A DNA stretch of 64,000 nt from contig CATQJL010000001.1 of the NCBI GenBank assembly GCA_958299035.1, forward strand, positions 19,327,433 to 19,391,432, given 5' to 3'. The position numbers were made by a program, and so were the translations under genes. Below the pieces are notes generated by a model, which worked only from the letters and a program-made list of their open reading frames with translations, had not been told where the DNA came from and searched no databases. The DNA comes from Cylicocyclus nassatus (taxonomy: Eukaryota; Nematoda; Chromadorea; Rhabditida; Strongylidae). Below, piece after piece: positions 24,356 to 35,984 of the stretch; the stretch's first letter is position 1, and each line of letters begins with the position of its first letter.

Positions 24356-25188
24356 TATAATGGAGGTACGATCTAAAAAGGAAATGACGACCTGTGGATA
24401 GACAACATGGTCGGAAAACACTCGAAAACGTTCGGATAAACTTGAATTAGACCTACAATGTTTACTAGGTGGTTTGCTCAAGCTTGCACACTTTTGTCAG
24501 AAACTATCATGATTTTGCTACTCAAAGTGCACGAAAATTTGGCTTCAGAAAAGCTCATAGCTTTTTTCAAAAAATGCATCGCGGAAACAGAAGGTATATC
24601 TGAGATCAGCGTTTTAAGCTCTATCCAGTAATGTAGATCTCCTTCCAAATCGCCACCCGGACTAAGTGAACTTTCCTTGTTAGCAATTTATGAGCTCTCA
24701 AATTTATTGCGCTTGCTGTAACGTTTGGAAAAAGAAAACAAATTGTAAGTTACGTGATGGAAGAGAGTGATAAAAATGATTGTGACCTGATATTTATCGT
24801 TGTTTTTTGTTGATTTTAGAGATACCTTGTCAGTTTGGCTTTGAGTGGAGAAGTGGGAGCATCAAAATGCAGTTCTTTCTCGGCTGCAAAACAGCTAGGC
24901 AGAATGCTTTACGAAAGAAACTTTAACGAACTTTTCAGTCTTTTCAGCATAAAGAAGAGCTTACGATGTCCTGATTGTTTATGAAAAAAGGAGGACGCTG
25001 TTGTCAATAAAACGGACCTTATTTCAAAGCGTTTTGATTACTTACCAAGGCGCTGTCGAGATTTAATTTTGCCGCAACTAAAGCAAAGTTTGGGCTGTTT
25101 GAAGGTTTGTGACATCTGAATATGGTACAGTACTTCTTACCCAAGTGAGGAAATGCCACTAAATGATACAGTACGTAGGGATTCGCTT

Positions 25189-25657
25189 CTAACAAGGGAA
25201 GGAAGATTCGTCGAAGTGGCCTTTTGAGATGAGCTGTAAGTCATCTTGTAGAGCTTGGAACGCTGATTACAAGTCTACCTTTGCTATCTGCTGCGGGCTT
25301 CTGAGCGAGGAGTTATGAAGGTTTTTGTGAGTAAAAATCTGAATGCAAGAATAGGATAAAATCAGTTGTAAGCATTCCTCAAAGTTCAAACGAGGCTTCA
25401 GCGAGTTGGTATATCTGAATCAAGAATATTCGTTGCACCGAGTGACCCGGCTACCAGTTAAGCCCTTTAAAAAATGTTACGACTGATTTCACACTTACTT
25501 TGCATTCAACTTTTCACTCAGAAAAACGTCCATAACTCCTCGCCCAGAAGCCCGCAGCAGATAGCGAAAGTAGATTTGGAATCAGCGTTTCAAGCTCTAC
25601 AAGGCAGTTTACAAATCATTTCAAAGCCACTTCGACCAACCTCCGTTTTCTTGTAAG
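25189..25657. mobile_element. Foldback family B, copy 2
   Basis: Best-preserved copy: CTAACAAGGGAAGG to the mirrored CTTGTAAG. Arms of about 140 bp hold TATCTGCTGCGGGCTTCTGA and its inverse near 25540. It shares the AGATTTGGAATCAGC word with the other copies. Confidence 0.7.
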
Positions 25658-26103
25658 AAGAGGTGAATGAAAACTGTCTGTTGGCCACACTTTTGTTGAG
25701 CTTGATGAAACTCTACGCGTGACTTGCACCACAAACTGTTCTTCCCAGATTTGGAGAGTAAAGAAACCGCAGATGCAAACGAACTCTTTGAAGCCATTAG
25801 AAACAAAAGAGATTTTAGTGGATAAGGAACTTCATCCACAAATTTTCTTAAAGATTTAAGATTTGATTCTTCAGCCCTCCACAATTCATCTCTAGTTCCG
25901 ACAGATTGAAGAAAAAAGGCTTTAATGCTGTGTCTTTAAAATCGGGACAGTGTGGGTCTCCACTTATTTTGTTAGAGAACCGCTAGAATAGGTGATGCCG
26001 AATTGCAACGGTCCCAAGAAGTTTATCCGCCTACCCAGCAATTTTTCTTATCTCAACGTGGCATGCTCAAATGGCACGTACCTAGGTATAGTTCTCTCCA
26101 CAG

Positions 26104-26315
26104 TTGCTGCTACCCTTGGTCTGCGTCTCAGATCTGCCACGTGTGACTAACATGTTGGCAATGGAGCAACAACATGTTTGCAGCATGCCACAACATGTTG
26201 GCAGAACATTTTGGCCTCCCAACATGTTGCTGCATGTTGCCAACGTATTGCTAAGAACGGTGCTAACGTGTTAGTCACACGTGGCACGTCCGCGACGCTT
26301 GAAGGGTAGCAGCAA
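26104..26315. mobile_element. 212-bp palindrome with ACATGTTGGCA words
   Basis: TIR TTGCTGCTACCCTT / AAGGGTAGCAGCAA. Inner stem GCCACGTGTGACTAACATGT and its inverse near 26266. Variants of ACATGTTGGCA occur at least five times. MITE-like; no clear target duplication. Confidence 0.65.
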
Positions 26316-27772
26316 AGTGGAAGGGACGATATATTGTGTAGCGGTTATGCTTACCACGTCAAGACGCGCCCTACTTGCACAGAGGATGCACCTCGTCGAA
26401 CTGGTAGGAATTTATTTTCGGATTTGAACTTCGACCACTTTCAACGGAGTTTCTGGAACGAAAGGATCGGATAGGCTTCTTGAGAGCGTCGCAATTTGGC
26501 ATCAAGCAGTCGCCTATCCAAGTGTAATGAACTTTATCTTTTTTCACTTATTATGAGCGCACACAACGATATACCACTGAGTATGTCTCATGCTCTTCAA
26601 CTCCAAAAAATAAAGTCAGATATGCCTCAAAATCGTCTCCCATTTGAGCTGTACTTGATCACTGTTTAATTCAGTGTTGAAAAAAAGTGTAAAATCAACA
26701 ACCCCATCATTCAACACGATTTAGACCGCAAAATCCCGCGCGACGAAAAAGAATGTATTTTTAGTTGTTAGTTAACAAAGCAAACCTATTTTAAGTCTGT
26801 GTACTACATTTGTGATCGGCATCTTACAATAAGATAGGCTACATACCCAAACTTCTGAGTGAATTTGAAGTGTTTAAATCTTGCCGACTGAGAGCTTTCT
26901 GCGCTTTCGAGCGATAGGAACAAGAACTCAACTTCTGAAGGTATCCAAAAATATCTGTGTTGCACACGGCACGCATCATTATTTCACTAGGATTTTCTCT
27001 TTGAAATCGAAACAAAGAAAAGTTGCGACGTCGCACGCGTCGGTCGCGTTGCTGCACTTTGTTGCAACTCTTGTTCGATTTGTCTTTATAGCTCCTAAAC
27101 AGATATCGGTAGCGCAGTTCCACAGAGCTATTTGAAAAGTAGGAGTTAGGCCTGTGATTTGATAACCTTGGACTGAAAGAAATCCTGTGAACGTCAAAAA
27201 AGTTCCCTCAAAGCAGCGTGTTGCACCATGTGCAGCACCGGTCCGAAACGTATCAAAAGAATCAGCAGCATATGGAATCTCAAATAGTGCAAAAGCATCA
27301 GATTTTAAGATAAATGTAAGCACGATAGGCAATTTGATAAGCTAAAAAAAGAATCTTGAAAGCAAGTGCTATGGTAAGAACAGAGAGTCACTTGAAAGTG
27401 CAAAAGTGCGTTAGAATATTAGAGGTAATGAAGTACAGATTAATCAAATGAAGAGGACAACCACAACATTGTTAATGAAGTGGGAAAAATCAATCAGAGA
27501 AATTAGTATTTTAAGCAAAAGTTTATGAATCTCAAATGAAGAGTCTTTCTTGTCTCAAATGCAACTCCTTGTAAAACGATTATGGATTGGTTTCAGCGAA
27601 GAAAGGCAGATTAATAAGACTAACTTTTGCCAAGGATTTGACGCAAGTATGCAAGGTTAAGTGCACGGTCATGAAAGATTAGGATTGTTTGACTTGTATG
27701 CTTTGCGATTGTCGCGGTAGGAATTTTGCGAAATTGCAGAAATTCATGATCCTTAAATCTCAGTGCGCTGGT

Positions 27773-28228
27773 CTCACAAGGGAAGAAAGGTTGGTCGAAA
27801 GGCCTTTCTGTATGAGATGTATACTGACTTGAAGGATGAAACACTGATTCCAAATATACCTTTCTTATCCGTTGCGGGCTACTGAGCAAGGAGATTTGGA
27901 GGTTTTTATTGGCAAAAATTCAATGCAGAAACAGTGTGAAACTCATTGACTTTTCGTATTCCTAAGTAGCAGAGTTAAATAGGTATGTTAGAATAAAGCA
28001 TATTTAATGCAAAGAATGACTCGAAAATTATTCGAGCCGTAAGGAGAATTTTACGCTTCGTTTGTCTTGATTGCACATGCAAATTTTCGCTCATAAAAAT
28101 CTTCGTAACTCCTCGCGGAACCCGTAGCAGATAGGGACGTTAGATTTGGAATCAGCTTTCCATACTCCTCAAGGCAGTATTCATCGTATATCAAAAGGCC
28201 ACTCTGACCAACTTCCTTTCCCTGTCAG
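27773..28228. mobile_element. Foldback family B, copy 3
   Basis: CTCACAAGGGAAG to CCCTGTCAG, with the mirrored ACTGATTCCAAATAT and AGATTTGGAATCAGC blocks and CGTAACTCCTCGC near 28108. Arms diverged. Confidence 0.65.
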
Positions 28229-28496
28229 ACTCCTCTGGCAAGACGTCACCACCAAAGAAATGCTTTCATTTTTTTAAGCTTGAGATTTTTATTAAAAATC
28301 TGAATGCATTTTCTTGCTTTTAGTTTGATTAAAGAACCTCATCAAAAGTGAATTAGACATTGATTATATGATTATATGATTTTTAATGTGGTTGAAACAT
28401 TTTCAAGCAAAATTACTGTTGGAGGGAACAATGATTTGCAGTATCATCGCTGTCGAACCATTTCATTTTGTCACTATCAGCCTTACCTTGTGGGAA

Positions 28497-29354
28497 AGAC
28501 GATCTTCGGAGCTATTCCACATTAGTTGACCCAAAAAATGAAAGCCGTGAATTTCGCTAAAACTTCGTCTACGGATGTTATTTGGTATGCTGAACACGAA
28601 TATGATGTTTTATTTCGTGCGACAGCGCCATCCGGTAGAGTTAGGAGGATTACGGTAGGTGATCAAAATCACGAGTTTGCCCAAAACTCGTGTAGAGAGG
28701 TTATTCGGCCCGCTGATGCTGTATATCACATTGCTTTTGTCGTAGCGTCATTTTCTCAGGTTACGGTGGGTATACGGTATATAGGATCAGAATCTCAAAA
28801 AATCGCTGTAGCTTCGCACAGAGGGCTTATTCGACATGCTGATTAAAAATGTCACACTTTCTCAGCACGAAACGTCTTACTGCATGGTTACGGTAGGTTC
28901 GCGGTAAAGGTCAAAATCACATATCGGCAAATGTATCTTTCCCTGTGCTTCGCTTAGGCAGAAGCCGCAGCAGAGTGTGTAGCGCGCGGCGGTGGTCATG
29001 TGTTCAAAGCTTCACAATCGTCCAAATCGCCGTACACCCGTTTGAGACAGAACTATGTTTTACACCCGTTACCGCGTAGCTATCGTAACCCGAGAAAATG
29101 ACGCTACGGTTCAAGACCAATGTGATATTTTGCATCAGCGGGCCGAATAACCCCTCTGGGCCAAGTTTCGGGCAAATCCGTGTTTTTGACCCTGTATCGT
29201 AGTCCTACCGTAACTCCACCGATGGCGCCGTCGCATGAAATAAACATCATATTCATGTTCAGCATGCCAAATAACCCCCTTTAGACGAAGTTTTAGCGAA
29301 AGATTTCCATTTTCTGGGTCAACTAATATGGAATAGTACCGAATCTTCTTCTCT
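28497..29354. mobile_element. 858-bp foldback
   Basis: The left arm from AGACGATCTTCGG and the right arm ending near 29354 mirror each other (GCTATTCCACATTAGTTGAC against its inverse near 29318; GCGTCATTTTCTCAGGTTAC against 29087 on). Repeated TTATTCG/TTATTTGG...GCTGA words lie within both arms. The 106-codon frame at 28526-28846 falls inside an arm and is rejected. Confidence 0.6.
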
Positions 29355-29407
29355 TCCCTCATCAAATTCTGATTTGAAAATTTGACAGTAGTAAACTGGT
29401 TTATTTG

Positions 29408-29726
29408 ATGATGTATTCGGAGTTTGGAAAAACCACAAGTCAGAAAAAGGATGTCGGTAAGTTTGCTGCTTTCTCAACTGCATATTAGGAGTTAAGTGTG
29501 AAAATTAAACGAAGCATGATAGTTCTTTTGAATTATGATTGTAGGAACTGGAAAGGAATTGTATACGCGTCCGTTTTATTTACGACATCTAATATTTAAC
29601 TCAGAATCTATGATGACTTTGTTGCTGTTCCACATTGAATATCTTTTTTGTATCAACAAAAGCAGCATAACACTAGTGCCTATTTCAGAAGGTATTCTAA
29701 ATATCTTGGTACTAGAGTTTTTGTAG
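29408..29726 (+). CDS. Candidate two-exon small protein, uncertain
   Basis: Exon 29408-29456 (ATG ATG TAT TCG...) ends at a strong GTAAGT donor. An acceptor GATTGTAG ends at 29544. Joining them keeps frame (phase 1) and reads to TAG at 29724-29726, giving 76 residues with a hydrophobic middle (MMTLLLFHIEYLFCI). The splice signals and kept frame are visible. The protein resembles nothing I know, and the second exon alone is a 60-residue open frame that could arise by chance in AT-rich DNA. It sits just outside the foldback ending near 29354. An intron relic of a decayed gene is equally possible. Confidence 0.2.
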
Positions 29727-31093
29727 TAATCCAAAAGAGGAAGATTTCAACTCTCAAAATGTAAGTTTGTGGTTGTTGGCTTTGAAAGTCAGCAGTGACG
29801 GTACAATAGATTAGTGAGTTCAACGTAAAGCCGCAGTTTTTGTGAATCTTGGCGGACACAGAAACTCATTGTTTTTAACGTAATGTCGCCTATCAATGTA
29901 CTCAGTGAAAGGCAACGCTTTCACTTTTACATGAACTTTGACGATGTATCAAACGCCGATAATTAGATCGAAGCATATAAAAGGTAAGATGCTAAACAAC
30001 TTCATTCTTTGTGCATATGTCATAATTCGCTATTTTAGCCGAGCTCTTACTAAAATCTTAGATTTTCTCATCAAATACGCTTTCTGAAATAACTCAGCAT
30101 GATGCTTTCATTCTTCAAGGCTCATTTCACAGACAAACAGATTTATGTGCATGCCAGCGAACTTCTATAAGAGCATGTTTCACCACTTTGTAGAGCAAAA
30201 AGAAAAATTTTAAGAGTCTCCATAATCTATTATTAATTGCGCAAGTGCTATAGTATAGAGAGAATAGCAGTAAGTATCGCGAAACCACAATTTTGTCTGA
30301 TATAAGGCTACATGGCTCCATGTAATCAGTCCCGATATCAAGGTTATTGTAGCGTCTATAGGCAATAAAGATGTCAACTGTTGAAGCACATCAGTGCTTG
30401 ATGCGCGAAAAACTTGCGGGTATGCTAAAATTTCTCTTCAACAGTTTTCATCACTTGTGCGTTCACCTCCTACGATCAAAGGGTGGAGAGCAACTGCGTT
30501 AAAAATTGTTTTTGCCCTATTTACAAATTTTGCGAATATTAAGGTCACGAAGAGCAGTTCAAGACTGTTTCAAATTATTGTGTCAGAATGTGGTGCTTAC
30601 CTAAATTCGTACTTCTTGCCATTAACAGCTCGGCACCATTCGTGAGCACTAAAATAAAATTTCTCACATTTTGATTTTCTTGAGTTCTCTCCGGAAATGT
30701 GAACCAGGATCCCTTACTAGGGTCACGAATGTTAAGCTGAAAATCCATAAGGAAAAAAAGGGTATCCTTCTTTCAAATGATTGTAGGTAGTGCAATGCTT
30801 GCTGAGTTGGCAAGCTCGTGGTGCACGTATTTTTTCCAGCGAGCTTATCAAGCGGAGTGGATAGAAGCTAACGTATTAAGACCGTAGTTTGCAGTGCGCA
30901 TCCTCTACAAGTGGGTGAAAAGACAATGTCGTAAACGCTTGTTCATATGCACGTGTTATTTGCGCCACTCAATTCATAACTTACAACGGGCAAGCGGAGG
31001 CCTTAATCCAAACCGGTGGCCGGTTGGAGAATTGTTATAGTAAAATTTAAGAGCCTTCAGCCGCTACTGAGGGCGGATTGTGGCCGAACCCCA
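29727..31093. other. No gene recognised
   Basis: AT-rich; frames at 30127-30321 (minus) and 30394-30645 (plus) are short and unrecognised. Confidence 0.5.
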
Positions 31094-31590
31094 CTCAGAT
31101 AATTGCCGGTGCAGGCAATCTGAAAATTCGGGCTTTTCTGCAAGCATAGGCCAAATTCTGGGGCGTAGCCAAACTCAACGAGCGATATCTCCTTCACTGT
31201 CGCATATTCTGCCAGCGGGCAGCAATACAGAATTTTCTGCGAGCGCTCGTCAAATAATTTCTTCAGCGAGCGCTTTGACTTTCTTGCGCAGGCGGTCTGC
31301 CTTTTGTTACACAGTTTCGGGCGCACGCCAAGTAAAAGTAACACTCTATAGGCAGAGATGTCATCGTTGATTTCTCGTTGATTTCGTTACGCAAGTATGA
31401 GGTACTTCTATCAAAGGAAGGTATCTGCAAGGTGTGCGGTCCTTCACAAAGGACCATGCCGCATCCAACAATTTTGCATTTCTCGCTAAAAGTTCGCGAA
31501 AATGCGGTTACTATGTCTTAACTAGGCTATGAAAAAAGTCGCGATAGTGTTATGAGCATTCGTTCCAAAAGTAGCCAACACTCTTCCGAA
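31094..31590 (+). mobile_element. TIR element, family A long form, decayed and truncated
   Basis: It starts CTCAGATAATTGCCGG at 31094 and follows the 1953-2539 copy in order, including the GCGGTCCTTCACAAAGGACC hairpin near 31436, then loses similarity near 31590 without a right TIR. Open frames here (31057-31457, both strands) are by-products. Confidence 0.65.
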
Positions 31591-32201
31591 TATTTGTAGT
31601 ACTATTATCTATACAAAGTACTATTACTATTATCTAAGCAAAGTTTATGTGCTGTTTGAACGATTTCGTGAAGTGTCAACTTCTCAAAAGAAATGGTGTA
31701 AGGATAAGATTTGGCATTTTCATTTGCTAAAAAACGAACAGGAATTGTCTTTGCACAAAGTTAGTAAGAGAAAACAGGTTTATAGATCTTATGTCCCCAC
31801 TGCTCTAAATTTTATTAAATTTAGAATTTGCAAATAAAAGATAGTTGAAATTTTAGTATTTTCGTTTACCGCTTCTATCTCCGCGACGTAGGCAGTAAGG
31901 TAAGAAAGCTATTCAGGTTTGCTAAAGCTCATAATCCCATTATTTCATTTTCTATCTCCTTATCATAATCCCATTATTTTACTTTCTATCTGCCATATGC
32001 GCAAAAGAGTCTTAATTATCAAAGTACTGCAAATTTGCGTAGAAATCATGGAACTGTGATTTGTTTTGAAAGAAATGACAAAATTTATGGTTCAAAACTG
32101 CCAGATATAGCGAATCTCATGTCTCTCAAAGTCTTTCAGGATTCTTTAAACTTGCCCTTTGCCTGATAAATTATATGCTGTAAGATCTAACTTTTTTCAG
32201 C

Positions 32202-32728
32202 ATGATGTTTATTCTCAAACTCTTTATCATAGCGGTTTTGGCGTCTGTTCTTGAAGGAAAAGGCGACAGAAAGGGTCACGGCGAAGGAAGAAATCGCGGA
32301 AAGGAAGCCTTTAACCAATTACAGCATACACCAAGCGGCGGTCCTATCAAAGACACAACGGAAGAAGAAGATCAAAACAATGGAGATGATCTCAAAGACG
32401 ATGTCGTTAAACATCTTCTTGACAGTTTAACATCAACCACCGGTCTTATTGCAGACAGAAACTCGGTAAATAGGCTTATTTTTCTTGGAAATTTCTTTAT
32501 AAAATTTCTATTTTTCAGTCTCTAGCAAATTGTCTCGAAGATTATGTTAATAGCCAGAAGAATGTGCAACTCAAAGTAAAAGGAGAAAAAAAGGGTCCAA
32601 AGAAACCTGTCGCCTCTGGCAGTAAGATAGCAGATAGAAAAGAAGGGAATCTGGAAAAATCTGACAGTAAAGGAACAGAAAAGAAAAATGTCGGAGACGA
32701 AAGAGTAGACGAACCTGTTACTCAGTAA
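32202..32728 (+). CDS. Small secreted Lys/Glu-rich protein, two exons
   Basis: Exons 32202-32465 and 32519-32728 are joined by a 53-base intron (GTAAAT donor at 32466, TTTTTCAG acceptor ending 32518). The junction is in phase 0 and the second exon stays open to TAA at 32726-32728, giving 157 residues. The ATG lies one base after TTTTTTCAG (ending 32200), which could be a spliced-leader acceptor or the end of an upstream intron. Residues 1 to about 19 form a hydrophobic signal peptide (MMFILKLFIIAVLASVLEG). The rest is highly charged: Gly/Lys/Arg-rich at first, then acidic (TEEEDQNNGDD), then Lys/Glu-rich. There is one cysteine (NCLEDY) and no membrane segment after the signal. I do not recognise the family. 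By inference it is exported and largely disordered. No AATAAA is seen close downstream; GATAAA is at 32764. More 5' exons cannot be excluded. Confidence 0.7.
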
Positions 32729-33135
32729 CCCGAGAACTTGAACTTCATTTTGAGTTTTTTTCGGATAAAGTGTTGTTGGCCCCAACTATGCATCTCGACT
32801 GTGCGAAGCTAACATTTTGGCATATTCGAGCTGTAACAAAACCTTATGCGATCAAACTGCTCTTCATTTACCGTTGTTGTCTGGTGCAAAGCATGATTTT
32901 TACGTTGAGAGTCAAGTGTAGAATGCTAGACCAAGAGGTTATACTGTTGGTTTAAGCAAATTTATCTGAGATGGGATTGAAAAGTGATGACACACCGTAC
33001 CAAGTTCTTAGGCTCTCGCTAGCTCACATTCGCTGCAACTTCTTGCTGAAGGCGAAAAGATCATTGTAAAGATACTTTGTCTCAAGGACTTAAAGGGCTT
33101 TTTTCCTTTTGTCAAGCAAAGTGAATCACTTCTTA

Positions 33136-33186
33136 GCAAACGTCGTGCTTCATGTCGTAGTCGAACAAGAAAAGCACGACGTTTGC
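33136..33186. repeat. Perfect 15-bp hairpin downstream of the secreted-protein gene
   Basis: GCAAACGTCGTGCTT pairs with AAGCACGACGTTTGC around a 21-base loop. Too short for a typical pre-miRNA and too far (about 400 bases) from the stop codon to be assigned to that gene. Confidence 0.5.
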
Positions 33187-33638
33187 AAACAATTAATTCA
33201 ACGTCATTCTCATCTCCGGATGTTTACTATACTACTGCAAGGCCACTTTAAAGCTTAAACGAAGTATAAACATTTGTAAAATGTATGCCAATCAATGACA
33301 GAAATTTTGAAGCTTACTCCTAGACACGGTCAACACAGTCGTAGCACGTGCTTCGAAATCACGCGGTTATTGCCTCTAACCACAACGTTCACAATTTCTC
33401 AGGTTTTTTTTTGTGGGAATTGTGGCACTCACAGAATTACACTTATGAATCATAGCAGATTCAAAGCGTACTGACTTCTAAAAATCAAAAAAAACCTTCA
33501 ACAATGGTTTTCTCCCGTGTAGCTTACTATGGATTCCCGAAAATGGTGGGGACGAAGAAATCATATGCATGAAAACGCAGAAAGAAAGACGAAGGCAGAC
33601 ATCACGCTGACACTGGAAATCCCTGTATCAAATGCCAA

Positions 33639-34262
33639 CTAGCTAGCGTACCCGGCTCAGCCCGACCCTGTCAATACACCACTATAGAAATCTTCATACC
33701 TTACATCTGCACAGCATTTTCCTGTTCCGTTCTCACCACTATATTTGGGTAGTTCGAGAATTTTCCGTCGATTGAATGAATATTGGATAAATTCGAAAAG
33801 GAAAATTTTGAATAAACGAATATCGAATAAATTCGAGGCTCAAAAATTCTCGAATGAACAAATCCCGAAAAAATTCGGAAAATTAAAAATATCGAATGAA
33901 TGAATATCGAATATGTTCGAAAATTGGAAGTCGAATTTCGAATAAATATTCGAATGATTTATCGGATAACTAGAGCAACCATATCTCAAACTTGCAGACA
34001 TATCTGGCTTAAGCCGATCCATTCATAATCAGCACCCTCTATCAGCACCCTCTTTATCCCCTATACTAACTCCTAGCTCAAAATTTTCCCAAAAAAAAAC
34101 CAGCATCCTCATTTACCTCTCCCCCCCCCCCTTTACCAACTCCCAACCTCGTAGCTCAAGATTTCCCAAAAATCGACAGAAGATAAAGTAAATTTCTATC
34201 CATGACCAGCACCCTCACTTACGTTGTACCAACTCCCAGCCCGTAGCTTAAACTTCTCCAAA
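33639..34262 (-). mobile_element. Decayed Helitron-like element, 3' end
   Basis: On the minus strand the 3' end reads GAGCCGGGTACGCTAGCTAG, closing at 33639. Further in (34020-34262) are degraded interior monomers (CCAACTCCCAGCCCGTAGCT type). Between them (33740-33965) is a block packed with TTCGAATA-type words where the younger copies have ATCGAT arrays. Heavily diverged, with no clear 5' end. Confidence 0.55.
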
Positions 34263-34500
34263 AGTCCGGTAAGAACCGCATTTGAACACCTTGATCCTGC
34301 GGCTTTGTTAGACAACAGCCCTTATTTGTCACTCTTCCACTAGAATTTAAAGACGTTTAGCAGAGTAACAGATAAAATTAACTGGAGCTGAAATCTAAAA
34401 ATGGGAAAGATTGCACTTGGTGTAAGCACCTAAGGAGCTGTTCGGATTCATAGCGCTAGGTGTGCGATTTTTCAAAGCAGTAACAGTGGTCACGTACTAA

Positions 34501-34900
34501 AATCCCACAAATGCTACGATACATTGCCTGTTCATCGCAGACATTCGTCTTGTGTGGTATAAGCTAATCGTGGACGAGGACATGTGGTTCTTCCGCGAAG
34601 CGAGCACGAATGCCCTTATAGAGCCCCGGGCTACTTCAGGAATTTTAGTGGCGACGTGGTAAGTACAGAATGCAGAGCATTTATCTTTTTAATAAGTAGT
34701 ACATAGACATTTGTGGTAAGCTGGCGTTACATTTGAAGACATCTCGTAACCGGCAAATCGCGTACGGCGATCTAAACCGTCTAATCCTCCACTACGACTG
34801 CGATGTCCTTTACTCAAAATACACCAATTCGCAAAAAATCTCTGAAGCAGCGAATAGAGGCAGTTGCAATATAACTTATGCGAGCAAGAGTGTTCACTAG
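34501..34900 (+). other. Two protein-like open segments, possible decayed exons
   Basis: Segment 34501-34658 is open, reads with protein-like composition (for example DEDMWFFREASTNALIEPRA) and ends at a textbook donor G|GTAAGT at 34659. Segment 34700-34897 is open in another frame (for example RQIAYGDLNRLILHYDCDVL) and stops at TAG 34898-34900. I could not find an acceptor between them that keeps frame, since each tested AG gives an immediate stop. Either this is a broken gene, or the exons join to partners I did not identify, or the likeness is chance. No family is recognised. Confidence 0.2.
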
Positions 34901-35254
34901 TGTGGGCTTTGCTGCAACAAGCATGAGCAATGCAAAGAAAGAAAAACAGGCATTAAACATTTTAAATATGAAATCGGAACATTAGCTTGAATTTGATAGC
35001 TTCTTTGCTAATTTACTGCCAATAGCAGTGAGAACAATCTCATTGATCGAAAGAGTGTAAATTAAAATTCACATATGATCTTTTTTATTGTCGCAAGCAA
35101 TCGGAAGAATACGATTCTCCATACAGTTCAAAGGTCATAACGATTGCAAAAAATGCATTACCGGGTTTTGCGAAAAAAACGCGGACGAAGTGAGCTTGAT
35201 ACTCAGCAGTTAGCTCTGCAACAAAGTCGACTGATCTGAATACGGATCATTCTC

Positions 35255-35632
35255 ACAAATTCGAATAAACATTCAAATACAACATTCGAATAAAATCTAT
35301 TCGAAACTCCGTGTTTTTGATCATTCGAGTTTTCGAGTGTTACTTGAAAATGGAAGAACTCCAAACACCGAATTTCAAATACGAATATATTCAAATGTTT
35401 TATTCCAATGATCAAATTCCCATTCGATTCGGACCCAAGTATACCCACCACTATATGCCTGTACTCGTCTTGCCTTCACTATGTCTCCATAGTATACATG
35501 CTCATTCACATTTTTGTGCCAACTCCCGCCCCGCAGTTCAAGCTTTTTAAGATTCGATAAGTTGAAAACTAATATTTTATAACTGACATGCTCATTTAAA
35601 TCCTTTGTCAACTACCAGGAAGAAGTCACAAT
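35255..35632 (-). mobile_element. Second decayed Helitron-like interior
   Basis: It contains TTCGAA-rich sequence (35255-35445) followed by interior-type text (GTGCCAACTCCCGCCCCGCA at 35517 on, then an ACTAATATT and a CATGCTCATT block). It may be the far part of the element starting at 33639, split by the 1 kb between them. No termini seen. Confidence 0.4.
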
Positions 35633-35984
35633 CAATTCTAGCGCTAACCATAACGTATGACACCAGGCCTTAGACATCTTTAGAAGGAAATTAAATGTCG
35701 AAGTGATTGTTCCATACAAGCAGCACACTACTATATCCTGCATAGAACGCAGATTCCAAATCTGTGCTTCGCATTACTAAACGCTTCAATGGACGGATCT
35801 GTGAGCAGTTTATTGCTAAGGAATCGTACATATAATTCCAAAATCAAGCACACTACTGTTATTTTAGCACATCTTTAGCTCATTAGGTTATCAGTAAACC
35901 CCTTCTAAATAAATTAAGCTGTTTCGGCTTTCTAGTAGACTTGAAGGCAGTGGCCCGGCAAATCCTCGACCTGAAGTTTTTCGC

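Larger units (their letters stand above)
21218..24683. mobile_element. Foldback family B, large nested copy
   Basis: The left arm starts CTTACAAGAAGTTCACTTAG; the right arm ends at 24683 with CTAAGTGAACTTTCCTTGTTAG read in pieces. Arms pair through GCTCAAAAAGCTGATTTCAG and the GTAGGTCTAATC region. Removing the three later insertions (21317-21825, 22241-23674, 23677-24355) leaves about 840 bp. Confidence 0.65.
24684..27772. other. No gene recognised outside the listed foldbacks
   Basis: Around B2 and the 212-bp palindrome, only opposed short frames (26839-27332 on both strands) with no splice support. Confidence 0.45.

Noticed and set aside
28526..28846. 106-codon frame
   Set aside because: Lies wholly inside one arm of the 28497-29354 foldback; the mirrored arm does not keep it open.
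31649..31837. 62-codon frame upstream of the secreted-protein gene
   Set aside because: No splice signal links it to the gene at 32202, and it ends in AT-rich sequence with its own stop about 360 bases upstream.
33136..33186. microRNA precursor
   Set aside because: The stem is only 15 bp with a 21-base loop; nematode precursors need a longer imperfect stem.
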